The position numbers and the translations under genes were made by a program. Under the pieces are notes generated by a model. The model was not told the DNA's origin. It saw only the letters and a list, made by a program, of their open reading frames with translations, and did no database searches. Below, piece after piece: positions 35,537-44,235 of a DNA stretch of 64,000 nt. The stretch's first letter is position 1; every line of letters starts with the position of its first letter. Origin of the DNA: VXLM01 sp034421575. GTDB lineage: Bacteria > Chloroflexota > Dehalococcoidia > Lucifugimonadales > VXLM01. Where the stretch lies: NCBI GenBank assembly GCA_034421575.1, contig DAOUKG010000078.1, positions 6,859-70,858 on the forward strand, written 5' to 3'.

Positions 35537-36928
35537 TCAGGCCTGTCGGCCACCTTGACCCTCCTCGGCAAGGAGCCGCGCCACCTCCTGTCTCATGAAT
35601 TCCTGCACGGCCTCCACCAACTCATCCGACGTGTTGCCGATGACCCTCGACTCCAGGCCATGATCGCCGAACCCGAATTGCAGCTCGTGCCGAACGTGAC
35701 GCTCCGGCCCGTCGTAATAGTATGGCTGGTTCCCTCGAAGGTTTTCATGGATGTCGGGATCGTCATCATCCGTGCGGTAGATGATCGGGTTCGCCATGAC
35801 CACCTGCGGTACGTCCGACCCATACTCGACAGGGCGCGTCTTCACGCGAAAGTCTCCAAGCATCGTCTCGTCGGTAATCTCCGGCGCCCACATCGTCATC
35901 GAATACGTTTCGCCCGGTTCGACCCATGGGCGCAACTTTCTCTGCACCGCAACGAAGCCGAACCACAGCTTCAGCTCTGGGAAGTGGTTGGAAGCGTGGG
36001 GCATCTTGTCCTCGTACTTCGACACGTCGCCCTCAGCCCGTAGGTCGTTGAACGCGATGAACCAGTTTGCGTAGTCCCTTGCCCCTCGCGACATTCGCAT
36101 CACCAACCTGTCCTTGCCCTGTCCCACGTTCCGCGCGTCCACGACGATCACGTGCGGCATCTCGCTGCTGAGGTACCGAATCGTCCCCCGGTCCGGACCG
36201 GCGCGGACTCCCGTATTTAAGATCATGTTCGGGACGGTAAGCCGGGTCGACCTATGAGACGGCACGCGGGGATACACGATGGTGAAATCGTCCTTGAGAT
36301 GCTCCTCCAGCGGCTCGACTCCCCACTGCCGTCCGTACCGGTCGTTGCCGATGATGACGATTGGTCGTGTTGTCTCCTCGCGGAATTTCAAGAGGAATCT
36401 CAGTAGCGTGTACGCCTCGTACGCTACTCTCCTGGCCTCGACGAGGTTCTGCCCATCGAGAACGAAGTCCTCGTGAGTTTGGGGATCGAGCATGGGCAAT
36501 TTGACAAACTCATCGTAGGGAGCGCTGGTATAAGGGTCGAAGTCGGGCTTGATCTCCTCGTGATAGGCCCAGTTGAACCGGTGGTATTCGAGATCGCGCT
36601 CGACCTCATTGCTGGGATCGAAGCGTCCCATTCGCGTGTTCTTCCGAAGCCGGTCGATCTCCGCCAGCTTGTCGTCGATTGACCCCGGCTGAACGAGATA
36701 GTCCTTCAATACCGGCGTAAGGGTCACGCCGTCGTGATTCTGCCGGTTGACCCATACATGCCACTCCGCCAATCGCTCCAAGTCATCGGTCGCCTCGTCG
36801 ATCGAACCATCACTCAGGAAAGACTCTATCCACGCTTCATCGAATTCAAACCCGTACCGGCGAATGCTGCCGTTACTCTCTTCGTTCAAACGATCGACAA
36901 CGGCTTGGATCTCGGCTATTTTGCTCAT
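35537..36928 (-). CDS. protein of unknown function, 463 residues
   Basis: It is soluble, with no signal peptide or membrane helix, and starts at ATG behind GGAG. I do not recognise the family. The N-terminal part (1-160) is helical and acidic with many Trp/His/Asp residues (EWHVWVNRQNHDG, YHRFNWAYHEEI). The middle (about 195-300) has alternating strands and helices with RPIVIIGNDRYGRQWG and PHVIVVDARNVGQGKD, reminiscent of a Rossmann-like or phosphoribosyltransferase-like core, but no diagnostic motif is present. The C-terminus is Glu-rich (QEFMRQEVARLLAEEGQ). It is isolated between the ABC system and the ilv leader. Confidence 0.7.
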   Translation of the reverse strand: MSKIAEIQAVVDRLNEESNGSIRRYGFEFDEAWIESFLSDGSIDEATDDLERLAEWHVWVNRQNHDGVTLTPVLKDYLVQPGSIDDKLAEIDRLRKNTRMGRFDPSNEVERDLEYHRFNWAYHEEIKPDFDPYTSAPYDEFVKLPMLDPQTHEDFVLDGQNLVEARRVAYEAYTLLRFLLKFREETTRPIVIIGNDRYGRQWGVEPLEEHLKDDFTIVYPRVPSHRSTRLTVPNMILNTGVRAGPDRGTIRYLSSEMPHVIVVDARNVGQGKDRLVMRMSRGARDYANWFIAFNDLRAEGDVSKYEDKMPHASNHFPELKLWFGFVAVQRKLRPWVEPGETYSMTMWAPEITDETMLGDFRVKTRPVEYGSDVPQVVMANPIIYRTDDDDPDIHENLRGNQPYYYDGPERHVRHELQFGFGDHGLESRVIGNTSDELVEAVQEFMRQEVARLLAEEGQGGRQA

Positions 36929-37061
36929 CTCGTCTCCACGCTCGAGGTGTTGGCGACAATACCCTATGCCATTCCGCTGCAGCTTTCTACCCTATCCGAA
37001 CCGAATACGGCCCCGAACGTGTATGATTCACACCGAACCGGGCTCGAAATGGAGGACGCTC

Positions 37062-37244
37062 GTGACACTCTACTGGATATTCGTTGGGCTCTTCATATTC
37101 TCAATCGCCATTTTCATCTTCGCCGTGTTCACGGCGGATGTCACCCTGGGCGCACTCGGTGTAATCATAGTCTTTCTCCTCTACCTGTTCCGCCGCTGGT
37201 TCCTCCCCGAATCCCCGGATGACAACGATAGTGAGAGCCGGTAG
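37062..37244 (+). CDS. small two-helix membrane protein
   Basis: The protein has 60 residues and starts at GTG with GGAGG seven bases before it. Two hydrophobic helices (about 4-24, WIFVGLFIFSIAIFIFAVF, and about 28-43, LGALGVIIVFLLYLF) are joined by a short DVT turn. They end in RRW and an acidic tail (PESPDDNDSESR), the usual positive-inside layout. The function is unknown. It lies divergent to the 463-residue unknown gene. Confidence 0.6.
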   Translation: MTLYWIFVGLFIFSIAIFIFAVFTADVTLGALGVIIVFLLYLFRRWFLPESPDDNDSESR

Positions 37245-37340
37245 GGCACGACAGGTCCGATGACTTGGCAGCAGCTCCAAAACCGGCTGCCGAGTAACTG
37301 TTCAGACTTCATGCGAGCGCTCGACACACACACCGCCCAC

Positions 37341-37368
37341 CGTCATTCCCGCGTAGGCGGGAATCTAA
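37341..37368. repeat. family A repeat
   Basis: CGTCATTCCCGCGTAGGCGG followed by GAATCTAA, about 100 bp before the T-box leader. Confidence 0.8.
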
Positions 37369-37677
37369 ATCCCCTCTCCCGTTACACTGCCCGAATTTTC
37401 ATTGACGAAGCAACCTTGTGCGTGCTAGCCTTGTATTTGCGTAACATTCGAATACTTGAAGTATGCGTCGAAGGGGAGTAGTAGCGGAAAGCGCACGATA
37501 GAGAACGGGGTATTTTGGTGGAAGCCCCGGCGTGGCAGCGACCGCGAACTCGCCCCCGAGCATCCTGCTTGATACCGGACATCTCCTCAGGTGTGATTCC
37601 GGCGTAGGGTAGGGCGGTCAGGCCCCGTTACGGCCCGGCTCCACGGAGCCATGAGTGTCCTCCAAGCACCCGCCTAC

Positions 37678-37712
37678 GATCTCTCCGCCGCCGGGGGAGA
37701 GAAATAGAGAGG
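37678..37712. repeat. family C repeat inside the T-box leader
   Basis: GATCTCTCCGCCGCCGGGGG, then AGAGAAATAGAGAGG, matches the intergenic family C copy at 22651-22689. It lies between Stem I and the T-box sequence. Confidence 0.75.
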
Positions 37713-37757
37713 AGCCGGAGGGAACGAGGGTGGTACCGCGGGAATTGTCTAATCAGC

Positions 37758-37791
37758 AGTCCCGTCCCTTTGGTGGGACGGGACTTTTTTT
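37758..37791 (+). terminator. T-box intrinsic terminator
   Basis: AGTCCCGTCCC (37758-37768) and GGGACGGGACT (37775-37785) form an 11-bp stem with a 6-base loop, followed by a run of T. It is the ligand-controlled off-state of the ilv leader. Confidence 0.9.
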
Positions 37792-37845
37792 CTTGTAGCG
37801 AAGCGTGGTGAAAAGAAAACTCCGAAGACGGGAGGTGCGAAGATC

Positions 37846-39576
37846 ATGGGAATCCGATTGAATGGATCACAGTTACTATGTGAGAGCCTGGTACGTGAGG
37901 GCGTCGTAGACTTCTTCGGTCTTCCTGGCGGAGCGATCCTCCCCCTCTACCAGACTTTGCCGGAGTATCCGCAGCTTCACCACATCCTCACCCGCCACGA
38001 GCAGGGAGCCGCCCACGCCGCCGACGGTTATGCCCGTGTGACCGGCAGGGTTGGCGTATGCTGGGCCACGTCCGGCCCCGGAGCGACCAACCTCATAACC
38101 GGCATCGCCACGGCCCAGATGGACTCCGTTCCCGTCGTCGCCGTTGTCGGACAGGTGGCGCGCGCCTCCATCGGCACCGACGCCTTCCAGGAGACCGACA
38201 CCACCGGCATCACCCTCCCGATCACCAAGCACAATACGCTGGTGATGGACCCCGCGGAGATCCCACAGGTCGTTAAGGAGGCCTTCCACATCGCCAACAC
38301 CGGCAGGCCCGGCCCTGTCGTCATCGACGTGCCCAAGGACGTGCAGACCGAGGAGGTCGAGCTTCCCTACGAGACATTCGACGAGTACTACGACGCTCTG
38401 GAGATCGACCTGCCAGGTTACAAGCCGAACCTGAAGGGCCACAACAGCCAGATCAAGAAGGCCGTCAAGTTGATTGACGAGGCCGAACGGCCCGTCATTC
38501 TCGCCGGTCACGGCATCACCTTTTCCGGCGCCTACGACGAGCTCCGGGAGCTTGCCGAGAAGGCCCAGATACCTGTCATCACCACCCTTCTTGGCATAAG
38601 CTCGTTCCCCGACGATCACATCCTGTGCGTCGGGATGCCGGGTATGCACGGCATGGCCTACGCCAGCATCGCCATCGAGGAGGCCGATCTGCTCATAGCC
38701 CTGGGGATGCGCTTCGACGACCGCATCACCGGCAAGCCGAGTGCGTTCGCCCGAAGGTCCAAGAAGATCCACATCGATATCGACCCATCCGAAATCGGCA
38801 AGAATGTCGAGGTCGACGTGCCTATCGTGGGAGACCTCAAACGTGTGCTGACGAAGCTCAACCCGCAGGTCAAGGAAAATACTCACACCGAATGGCTTCA
38901 GCGCATCGAGGAGCTCAAGGAGGAGCACCCTTCTCACAACATCCGCGACGCGAACCAACTCCTGCCTCAGCTCATCGTCAGGGAGCTGTCTGAGGTTACC
39001 GGCGGAGACGCCATCGTCGTGACCGGCGTCGGCCAGCACCAGATGTGGGCCGCCCAGCACTTTACCTACAAGTACCCCTGCACCTTCATCACGTCGGGAG
39101 GCTCCGGCGCGATGGGCTACGAGGTGCCCGGCGCCATGGGCGTGCAGGTCGGCGCGCCAGATAAGGCCGTCTGGTCGGTTGCCGGAGACGGCGGATTCCA
39201 GATGACCATGTGCGAGCTCGCCACCATCGTCGAGAACCGTCTGCCTGTTAAATTCGCCATCATCAACAACAACGTGCTCGGAATGGTCCACCAGTGGCAG
39301 GAGTTCTTCTACGACAAGAGCTACGTTGCCACGGCCTATACCGCGAACCCCGATTTCGTGAAGCTCGCCGATGCCTTCGGAATCAAGGCCATGCGCGTCA
39401 CCGACAAGGTGCAGGTGCGGGGTGCCATCGAAGAGGCCATGGCCCACGACGGACCCGTAGTCATCGACTTCATCGTCGAGGAAGAGGAGCGCGTTTATCC
39501 CATGATCAAGGCGGGAGGCACCATCGAGGACCTCGTCGAAGAGCCCGACTTCGCGCCGTGGGAGGTGGCACGATGA
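37846..39576 (+). CDS. ilvB: acetolactate synthase large subunit
   Basis: The protein has 576 residues. Thiamine-diphosphate enzyme making acetolactate from pyruvate (or acetohydroxybutyrate) in valine, leucine and isoleucine synthesis. The N-terminal pyrimidine-binding domain holds the catalytic Glu in HEQGAAHAADGYAR (about 47-60). The central FAD-binding domain follows. The C-terminal ThDP/Mg motif runs from AGDGGFQMTMCELAT to INNN (about 445-475). The start is at ATG with GGGAGG upstream. It is the first gene after the leucine T-box and overlaps ilvN by four bases. Confidence 0.97.
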   Translation: MGIRLNGSQLLCESLVREGVVDFFGLPGGAILPLYQTLPEYPQLHHILTRHEQGAAHAADGYARVTGRVGVCWATSGPGATNLITGIATAQMDSVPVVAVVGQVARASIGTDAFQETDTTGITLPITKHNTLVMDPAEIPQVVKEAFHIANTGRPGPVVIDVPKDVQTEEVELPYETFDEYYDALEIDLPGYKPNLKGHNSQIKKAVKLIDEAERPVILAGHGITFSGAYDELRELAEKAQIPVITTLLGISSFPDDHILCVGMPGMHGMAYASIAIEEADLLIALGMRFDDRITGKPSAFARRSKKIHIDIDPSEIGKNVEVDVPIVGDLKRVLTKLNPQVKENTHTEWLQRIEELKEEHPSHNIRDANQLLPQLIVRELSEVTGGDAIVVTGVGQHQMWAAQHFTYKYPCTFITSGGSGAMGYEVPGAMGVQVGAPDKAVWSVAGDGGFQMTMCELATIVENRLPVKFAIINNNVLGMVHQWQEFFYDKSYVATAYTANPDFVKLADAFGIKAMRVTDKVQVRGAIEEAMAHDGPVVIDFIVEEEERVYPMIKAGGTIEDLVEEPDFAPWEVAR

Positions 39577-40136
39577 CCACGAACGGCACCACCGTCCAGA
39601 ACCATACCATCACCGCCCTCGTGAGAGACAAGCCCGGCGTTCTCAACCGGGTGTCCAGCATGTTCCGGCGTCGCGGGTTCAACATCGTCAGCCTCGCCGT
39701 GGGCCACAGCGAAGAGCCCGACCTCTCGCGCATGACCTTCGTCGTCGAGGGCGACAAGCGCACCATCGAGCAGGTCAACAAGCACCTGCACAAGCTCATC
39801 GACGTCATCCGCGTCTCCGAGGTGTCCAGCGACAACGTCGTGTCTCGCGAGCTCGCCCTCATCAAGATCAGGGCTACCAGTGAGACCCGCTCCGAGATCA
39901 TCCAGATCGTCGAGATATTCAACGCCAAGATAGCGGGAGTCTCACCTGACCACCTGATCGTCGAAGTCACCGGCGACCAGGACAAGATCGAGTCCCTACT
40001 GGGCCTAGTGAAGCGCTTCGGCATCATGGAGGTCATGCGTACCGGCACCATCGTCATGGAACGATGGATAGGCCACCTCCACGACCAGCAGGCCGGGGCC
40101 AAGCGCCGAAGCTGGGGCGAAGCCGCATCTGTGTGA
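39573..40136 (+). CDS. ilvN: acetolactate synthase small (regulatory) subunit
   Basis: The protein has 187 residues. An N-terminal ACT domain (about 10-85, TITALVRDKPGVLNRVSSMFRRRGFNI) binds the feedback inhibitor valine. The second half (about 90-170, LALIKIRATSETRSEI and FGIMEVMRTG) is the usual acetolactate-synthase small-subunit C-terminal domain. The start overlaps the ilvB stop (ATGA). A C-terminal extension (HDQQAGAKRRSWGEAASV) is a little longer than usual and not recognisable. Confidence 0.96.
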   Translation: MTTNGTTVQNHTITALVRDKPGVLNRVSSMFRRRGFNIVSLAVGHSEEPDLSRMTFVVEGDKRTIEQVNKHLHKLIDVIRVSEVSSDNVVSRELALIKIRATSETRSEIIQIVEIFNAKIAGVSPDHLIVEVTGDQDKIESLLGLVKRFGIMEVMRTGTIVMERWIGHLHDQQAGAKRRSWGEAASV

Positions 40137-40211
40137 GTTTTGGGTCCATCTCTCCAGACTGGGAGAGGGCCTTCGGAAAGCAAAACCAACTAAACGGAGT
40201 CTATACAAAAG

Positions 40212-41213
40212 ATGCCAGCAGAGATGTTTTACGACAACGACGCCGACCTGTCCCTCTTGGAGGACAGGACCATCGGCATAATCGGCTACGGCAGCCAGGG
40301 TCACGCACACGCCCTCAACTGCCATGACAACGGCCTGAACGTGATGGTCGGACTGTACGAGGGCAGCAGGAGCCGGGAGAAGGCCGAGACAGACGGACTG
40401 CGCGTCGGAACCGTCGACGAGACGGCCGAAGAGTCCGACATCGTCATGGTGCTCATCCCCGACCACCTCCAGGCCGATGTCTACAATAACGAGATCGCGC
40501 CGCACATGGGCGCGGGCAAAACGCTCATGTTCGCGCACGGATTCAACATCCACTATGAGACGATCACTCCCTCGGAAAACATCGACGTCTCCATGGTCGC
40601 GCCCAAGGCCCCCGGCCACAGGATGCGTGAGGTATTCACGCGCGGCTCCGGCGTACCCGGCCTTCTGGCAATCCACCAGGATGCCTCCGGCTCGGCCCAC
40701 GATATCGGCCTCGCATACGCCAGGGGGGTCGGATGCACCCGGGCCGGTGTCCTCACCACGACCTTCAAAGAGGAGACCGAGACCGACCTCTTCGGTGAGC
40801 AGACCATCCTCTGCGGCGGCGTAACGGCCCTCATCAAGGCGGGCTACGAGACTCTCGTCGAGGCCGGATACCAGCCTGAGTCGGCATACTTCGAGTGTAT
40901 GCACGAGCTCAAGCTCATCGTCGACCTGCTCTACCAGGGCGGCATGGAATACATGCGCTACTCCGTCAGCGACACGGCAGAGTACGGCGACCTCACGCGA
41001 GGCCCGGTCGTCGTCGACGAGCATGTCAAGGAGAACATGAAGAAGGTCCTCGAGGCCGTTCAGGACGGCACCTTCGCCCGCGAATGGATCGCCGAGAACG
41101 ACGAGGGGCGACACCGCTTCACCCAGCTTCGCAAGGAAGCCGCCGAGCACTCCATCGAAAAGGTAGGCGCGGAGCTTCGCGGCATGATGAGTTTCCTCAA
41201 GGACGCGGACTGA
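40212..41213 (+). CDS. ilvC: ketol-acid reductoisomerase
   Basis: The protein has 333 residues, the class I length. The N-terminal Rossmann domain has GYGSQGHAHALN (about 22-33), and the cofactor loop MVGLYEGSRSREKA has Ser/Arg residues fitting NADPH. The catalytic acidic residues lie in the all-helical C-terminal knot (ETDLFGEQTILCGG and ECMHELKLIVDLLYQGG). The enzyme converts acetolactate to dihydroxyisovalerate with Mg2+. It is 75 bp after ilvN; that gap holds a fragment like family H (CTCTCCAGACTGGGAGAGGG). Its stop overlaps the next gene by one base. Confidence 0.97.
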   Translation: MPAEMFYDNDADLSLLEDRTIGIIGYGSQGHAHALNCHDNGLNVMVGLYEGSRSREKAETDGLRVGTVDETAEESDIVMVLIPDHLQADVYNNEIAPHMGAGKTLMFAHGFNIHYETITPSENIDVSMVAPKAPGHRMREVFTRGSGVPGLLAIHQDASGSAHDIGLAYARGVGCTRAGVLTTTFKEETETDLFGEQTILCGGVTALIKAGYETLVEAGYQPESAYFECMHELKLIVDLLYQGGMEYMRYSVSDTAEYGDLTRGPVVVDEHVKENMKKVLEAVQDGTFAREWIAENDEGRHRFTQLRKEAAEHSIEKVGAELRGMMSFLKDAD

Positions 41214-41440
41214 TGAGCCCGGCGAGCGCGAGCATTTCCTACCTTGCCGACGTAGACACCCTGTTCGTCCACTTTGAGGCGAAGGAAGGCTACTACGACT
41301 CGATATCAGAAGATGATCGCGTACAGGTGAGGTATGACCAGGACGGCAGAGTCATAGGGTTCATGGTCGAAGGACTTAAGGATGTTGAAGGTTGGCTCGA
41401 TGTCGAGTTGGCTGACGCCAAAGTGGAAGCTGTGACGTAG
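41213..41440 (+). CDS. DUF2283 family small protein
   Basis: The protein has 75 residues. ISYLADVDTLFVHFEAKEGYYDSISEDDRVQVRYDQDGRVIGFMV (shown as contiguous parts) fits the DUF2283 pattern of short proteins with a Y-D-x-D-x-L start and a central DGxVxGxE-like turn. The ATG overlaps the ilvC stop (TGATG), so it is translated with the ilv operon. Function unknown; often found beside toxin-antitoxin-like genes in other bacteria, which is not evident here. Confidence 0.8.
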   Translation: MSPASASISYLADVDTLFVHFEAKEGYYDSISEDDRVQVRYDQDGRVIGFMVEGLKDVEGWLDVELADAKVEAVT

Positions 41441-41465
41441 ACATGCTAAAGGAGACCAACTAACA

Positions 41466-41892
41466 ATGGGAGAAGGCATTCGAAATCCGGAGGTTTGCTG
41501 AAACCGACACAAGTGAGGTCGTCGGCCTGTGGACCAATGTCTTCGGCTACGGCGGACCACACAACGACCCTCTACTATCAATCAAGCAAAAGACCTCCCG
41601 CGACCCCGACCTCTTCCTGGTCGCAATCGCGGAAGGCCGGGTGATAGGCACCGTAATGGGCGGCTACGACGGACACCGGGGCTGGATCTACTCGCTGGCA
41701 GTCGATGACCATAGGCGACACAGAGGAATCGGAACGGCGTTGGTGGAGAAAATCGAGCAGTCCCTCAAGGCTCTCGGATGCCTGAAAGTGAATCTGCAGG
41801 TGGTAGGCTCGAATTCAGAGGTCGTCGACTTCTACGAAAAGCTAGGGTTCTCGGTCGAAGACCGCATAAGCATGGGCAAAAGACTGTATTGA
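41466..41892 (+). pseudogene. GNAT-family N-acetyltransferase, frameshifted at its start
   Basis: The protein is otherwise intact and about 140 residues. The acetyl-CoA fold is visible in EIRRFAETDTSEVVGLW, then VAIAEGRVIGTVMGGYDG, and the pyrophosphate-binding HRRHRGIGTALVEKIE, followed by VNLQVVGSNSEVVDFYEKLGF. The only ATG with a good ribosome-binding site (AAGGAG, 41466) is one base out of frame: after ATGGGAG its frame stops within 12 codons. Removing one G of the GGG run would restore the full protein. It could be a real mutation or an assembly error. The in-frame GTG at 41641 would make a truncated protein. Confidence 0.7.
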
Positions 41893-41896
41893 GAAG

Positions 41897-42229
41897 GTGA
41901 TTTACCACATAGCGACGAGAACTGAATGGGAGTCTCAGGCGGACGAGCCGACGTACGCTCCCGACAGATATCAGGAGGATGGGTTCATACACTGCTCGGA
42001 GCAGCACCAACTAGAGGCTGTTGCCTCACACCACTTTCGTGGTAGAGACGATCTGCTCATCCTGGTGCTAATGCCCACCAAGCTCGAACCGGAGACAAGA
42101 TACGAGCAAGGCGGCGAGGAAAAGTTCCCACATGTATACGGCCCCATCAACAAGGATGCCGTCAGCAGGACAATTGAAATCCGATGCAACCTTGACGGTC
42201 TCTTTGAAGGAGTCTTCGACAACATCTAG
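41897..42229 (+). CDS. DUF952 family protein
   Basis: The protein has 110 residues and starts at GTG. It carries the DUF952 hallmarks: IYHIATRTEWESQ, DGFIHCSEQHQLEAVASHHF, ILVLMPTKLEPETRYE, and FPHVYGPINKDAVSR near the C-terminus. This is a small alpha/beta protein family of unknown biochemical role. It sits four bases after the GNAT gene inside the ilv/leu region. Confidence 0.85.
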   Translation: MIYHIATRTEWESQADEPTYAPDRYQEDGFIHCSEQHQLEAVASHHFRGRDDLLILVLMPTKLEPETRYEQGGEEKFPHVYGPINKDAVSRTIEIRCNLDGLFEGVFDNI

Positions 42230-42386
42230 CCAATCATGAGAATCTCCAAGCACACAACGGAGGAATCCCACGTAGTTCGCCGGCAATGGCGGGTCCTGGC
42301 AGGGCTCGGCATGGCGGACTGCGTTGCCCTTGGGCAGTCTATCGCCAGTCAGACTCGCCCATGTTTTCTTACTAAGGAGTACAAAA

Positions 42387-44204
42387 ATGAGCCAGGCAGA
42401 TGAGATCAGGCAGTACGCATACAAACACTACGTAGAACCGGCCCTGCGCGCGGGACAGCAGTCGCTGACCATCCGCGCTGGGGATGTACACGATGGCATG
42501 GGGTTGATCAGCCGTCAGCCCAATGTCTGTCAGGCCTTGGGCGGCGAAAAGTTCCTTCATTCTGCGAATCTGCAACTGCTGAAAGTAACTGGGCCTAATC
42601 CCGGTGCGACCACAACCTTCCACTACGAGATTCTGGATTCTGTTGCAACCAAAGACAACGTACTGATCTTCGACACCACGCTGCGAGACGGCGAGCAGTC
42701 CGCCGGGATAGGCCTGACCCTCGACGAAAAGATGGAGATCGCCAAGCAGCTCGAACGCCTAGGCGTGGACATCATCGAGGCGGGATTCGCCGCAAGCTCG
42801 CCCGGCGACTTCGAGGCCGTCTCCGCAATCGCCAAAGAGGTTCGCGCGCCCACCATCGCGTCGCTGGCACGCTGCGTCCCCGGCGACATCGACGCCGCGT
42901 GGGACGCCATCAAGGGTGCTGATAAGCCTCGCATCCACACGTTTATATCGAGCTCCGATAGCCATCTGATGGACCTCCTGCGAAAGAACCCCGAAGAGGT
43001 CCTCGATCAGGCCGTCTCATCAGTCGAACGTGCTCGAAACCTCTGCGACAACGTCGAGTTCTCGCCGATGGACGCCACTCGCACCGACATCGAATACCTC
43101 TACCGGATGCTCGAGGCCTGCATCGACGCCGGTGCGACCACGGTGAACATCCCGGACACCGTCGGCTACGCCCTCCCGTCCGAGTTCGCCGACCGCATCC
43201 GCCTCATCAAGGAGAACGTCCCGAATATCGATAAGGCCATCATCAGCGTCCACTGTCACAACGACCTCGGCAACGCCGCGCCGAACAGCATCGCGGCAGT
43301 GATTGAAGGCGCTCGACAGGTGGAAGGCTGCATCAACGGCCTCGGCGAGCGCGCGGGCAATGCCTCCCTCGAAGAGGTCATCATGACAATCGAGACCCGC
43401 GGCGACGCCCTCGGTGTTGCGACCAACATCGACACCCGGCAGATCTACCGCACGAGTCGCCTCGTCAGCGACATCACCGGATTCCCTGTCCAGCCTAACA
43501 AGGCCATCGTCGGCGCGAACGCCTTCCGCCACGCCTCCGGCATCCACCAGGACGGCGTCATCAAGTCCCGCACCACCTTCGAGATAATGGACCCGCACAC
43601 CGTCGGCTGGCCGAGCAGCAGCCTCGTACTGGGCAAGCTGAGCGGACGTGCCGGTCTCCGTTCCCGTCTCGAGGAGCTGGGCTTCACGCTCGACCAGTCG
43701 CAGCTTGACCTGGCGTTCCAGGCCTTCAAGGAACTCGCCGACCGCAAGCGCGAGGTGACGGACGCCGACCTCATGTCGCTCATGTCCATGCAGCGTCGAC
43801 GGCAGGATGTCGTGCAGGTCTACAAGATGGAGCGAGTGCAAGTCACCTGCGGCAATGGCGAGATCCCCACGGCCACCGTCCAGCTCGTCAACCCTGACGG
43901 CGAGACCGTCACCGACGCCGCCACCGGAGCCGGACCCGTCGACGCCGTCTACCAGGCCATCAACCGCATCGTCGGCGTCCCCAACACCCTGACCGAGTTC
44001 CGCGTGGACGCCGTCACCGAGGGCGTCGACGCGTTGGGCGACGTGACCATCCGCATCCGGCAGAACGGCAACACCTTCGTCGGACGCGGCTCCGACACCG
44101 ACATCATCGTCGCCAGCGCCAGGGCCTACATGAACGCCCTCAACCGCGCCCTCGCCGAGATGGAAGAGCAAAAGCTCCCCATGGAGCCCGTCCCAACAAG
44201 CTAA
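42387..44204 (+). CDS. leuA: 2-isopropylmalate synthase with extra N-terminal domain
   Basis: The protein has 605 residues and starts at ATG behind AAGGAG. Residues about 90-380 are the catalytic TIM barrel that joins acetyl-CoA to 2-oxoisovalerate in leucine synthesis: FDTTLRDGEQSAG (about 95-107), the metal motif HCHNDLGNAAPN, and GLGERAGNASLEEV. Residues about 460-600 are the leucine-sensing LeuA dimer domain. Residues 1-83 are not part of LeuA. They carry IRQYAYKHYVEPALRAGQQS, then LTIRAGDVHDGMGLISRQPN and NPGATTTFHYEI, a small domain that I associate, from memory, with the N-termini of some McrB-like restriction proteins. No stop or internal start separates the two parts. Confidence 0.95.
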   Translation: MSQADEIRQYAYKHYVEPALRAGQQSLTIRAGDVHDGMGLISRQPNVCQALGGEKFLHSANLQLLKVTGPNPGATTTFHYEILDSVATKDNVLIFDTTLRDGEQSAGIGLTLDEKMEIAKQLERLGVDIIEAGFAASSPGDFEAVSAIAKEVRAPTIASLARCVPGDIDAAWDAIKGADKPRIHTFISSSDSHLMDLLRKNPEEVLDQAVSSVERARNLCDNVEFSPMDATRTDIEYLYRMLEACIDAGATTVNIPDTVGYALPSEFADRIRLIKENVPNIDKAIISVHCHNDLGNAAPNSIAAVIEGARQVEGCINGLGERAGNASLEEVIMTIETRGDALGVATNIDTRQIYRTSRLVSDITGFPVQPNKAIVGANAFRHASGIHQDGVIKSRTTFEIMDPHTVGWPSSSLVLGKLSGRAGLRSRLEELGFTLDQSQLDLAFQAFKELADRKREVTDADLMSLMSMQRRRQDVVQVYKMERVQVTCGNGEIPTATVQLVNPDGETVTDAATGAGPVDAVYQAINRIVGVPNTLTEFRVDAVTEGVDALGDVTIRIRQNGNTFVGRGSDTDIIVASARAYMNALNRALAEMEEQKLPMEPVPTS

Positions 44205-44235
44205 CTCTGCATTTGGCGCAATCGTCCGCAACCCG

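Larger units (their letters stand above)
37462..37791 (+). promoter_or_regulatory. T-box riboswitch, leucine specifier, upstream of ilvB
   Basis: The conserved T-box sequence AGGGTGGTACCGCGG is at 37727-37741, followed by an intrinsic terminator. Stem I is recognisable: GGGG-AGTA near 37473, then the distal AGAGA...GGTGGAA motif (37500-37523). The returning strand CCGC-GAA-CTC-GCCCC places the specifier codon CTC (Leu) at 37549-37551, opposite AGTA. Uncharged leucyl-tRNA should bind the specifier and the T-box bulge, favouring the antiterminator and expression of ilvBNC and possibly leuA. The linker between Stem I and the antiterminator carries a family C intergenic repeat at 37678-37712. The Stem I pairing was judged by eye. 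Confidence 0.88.
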
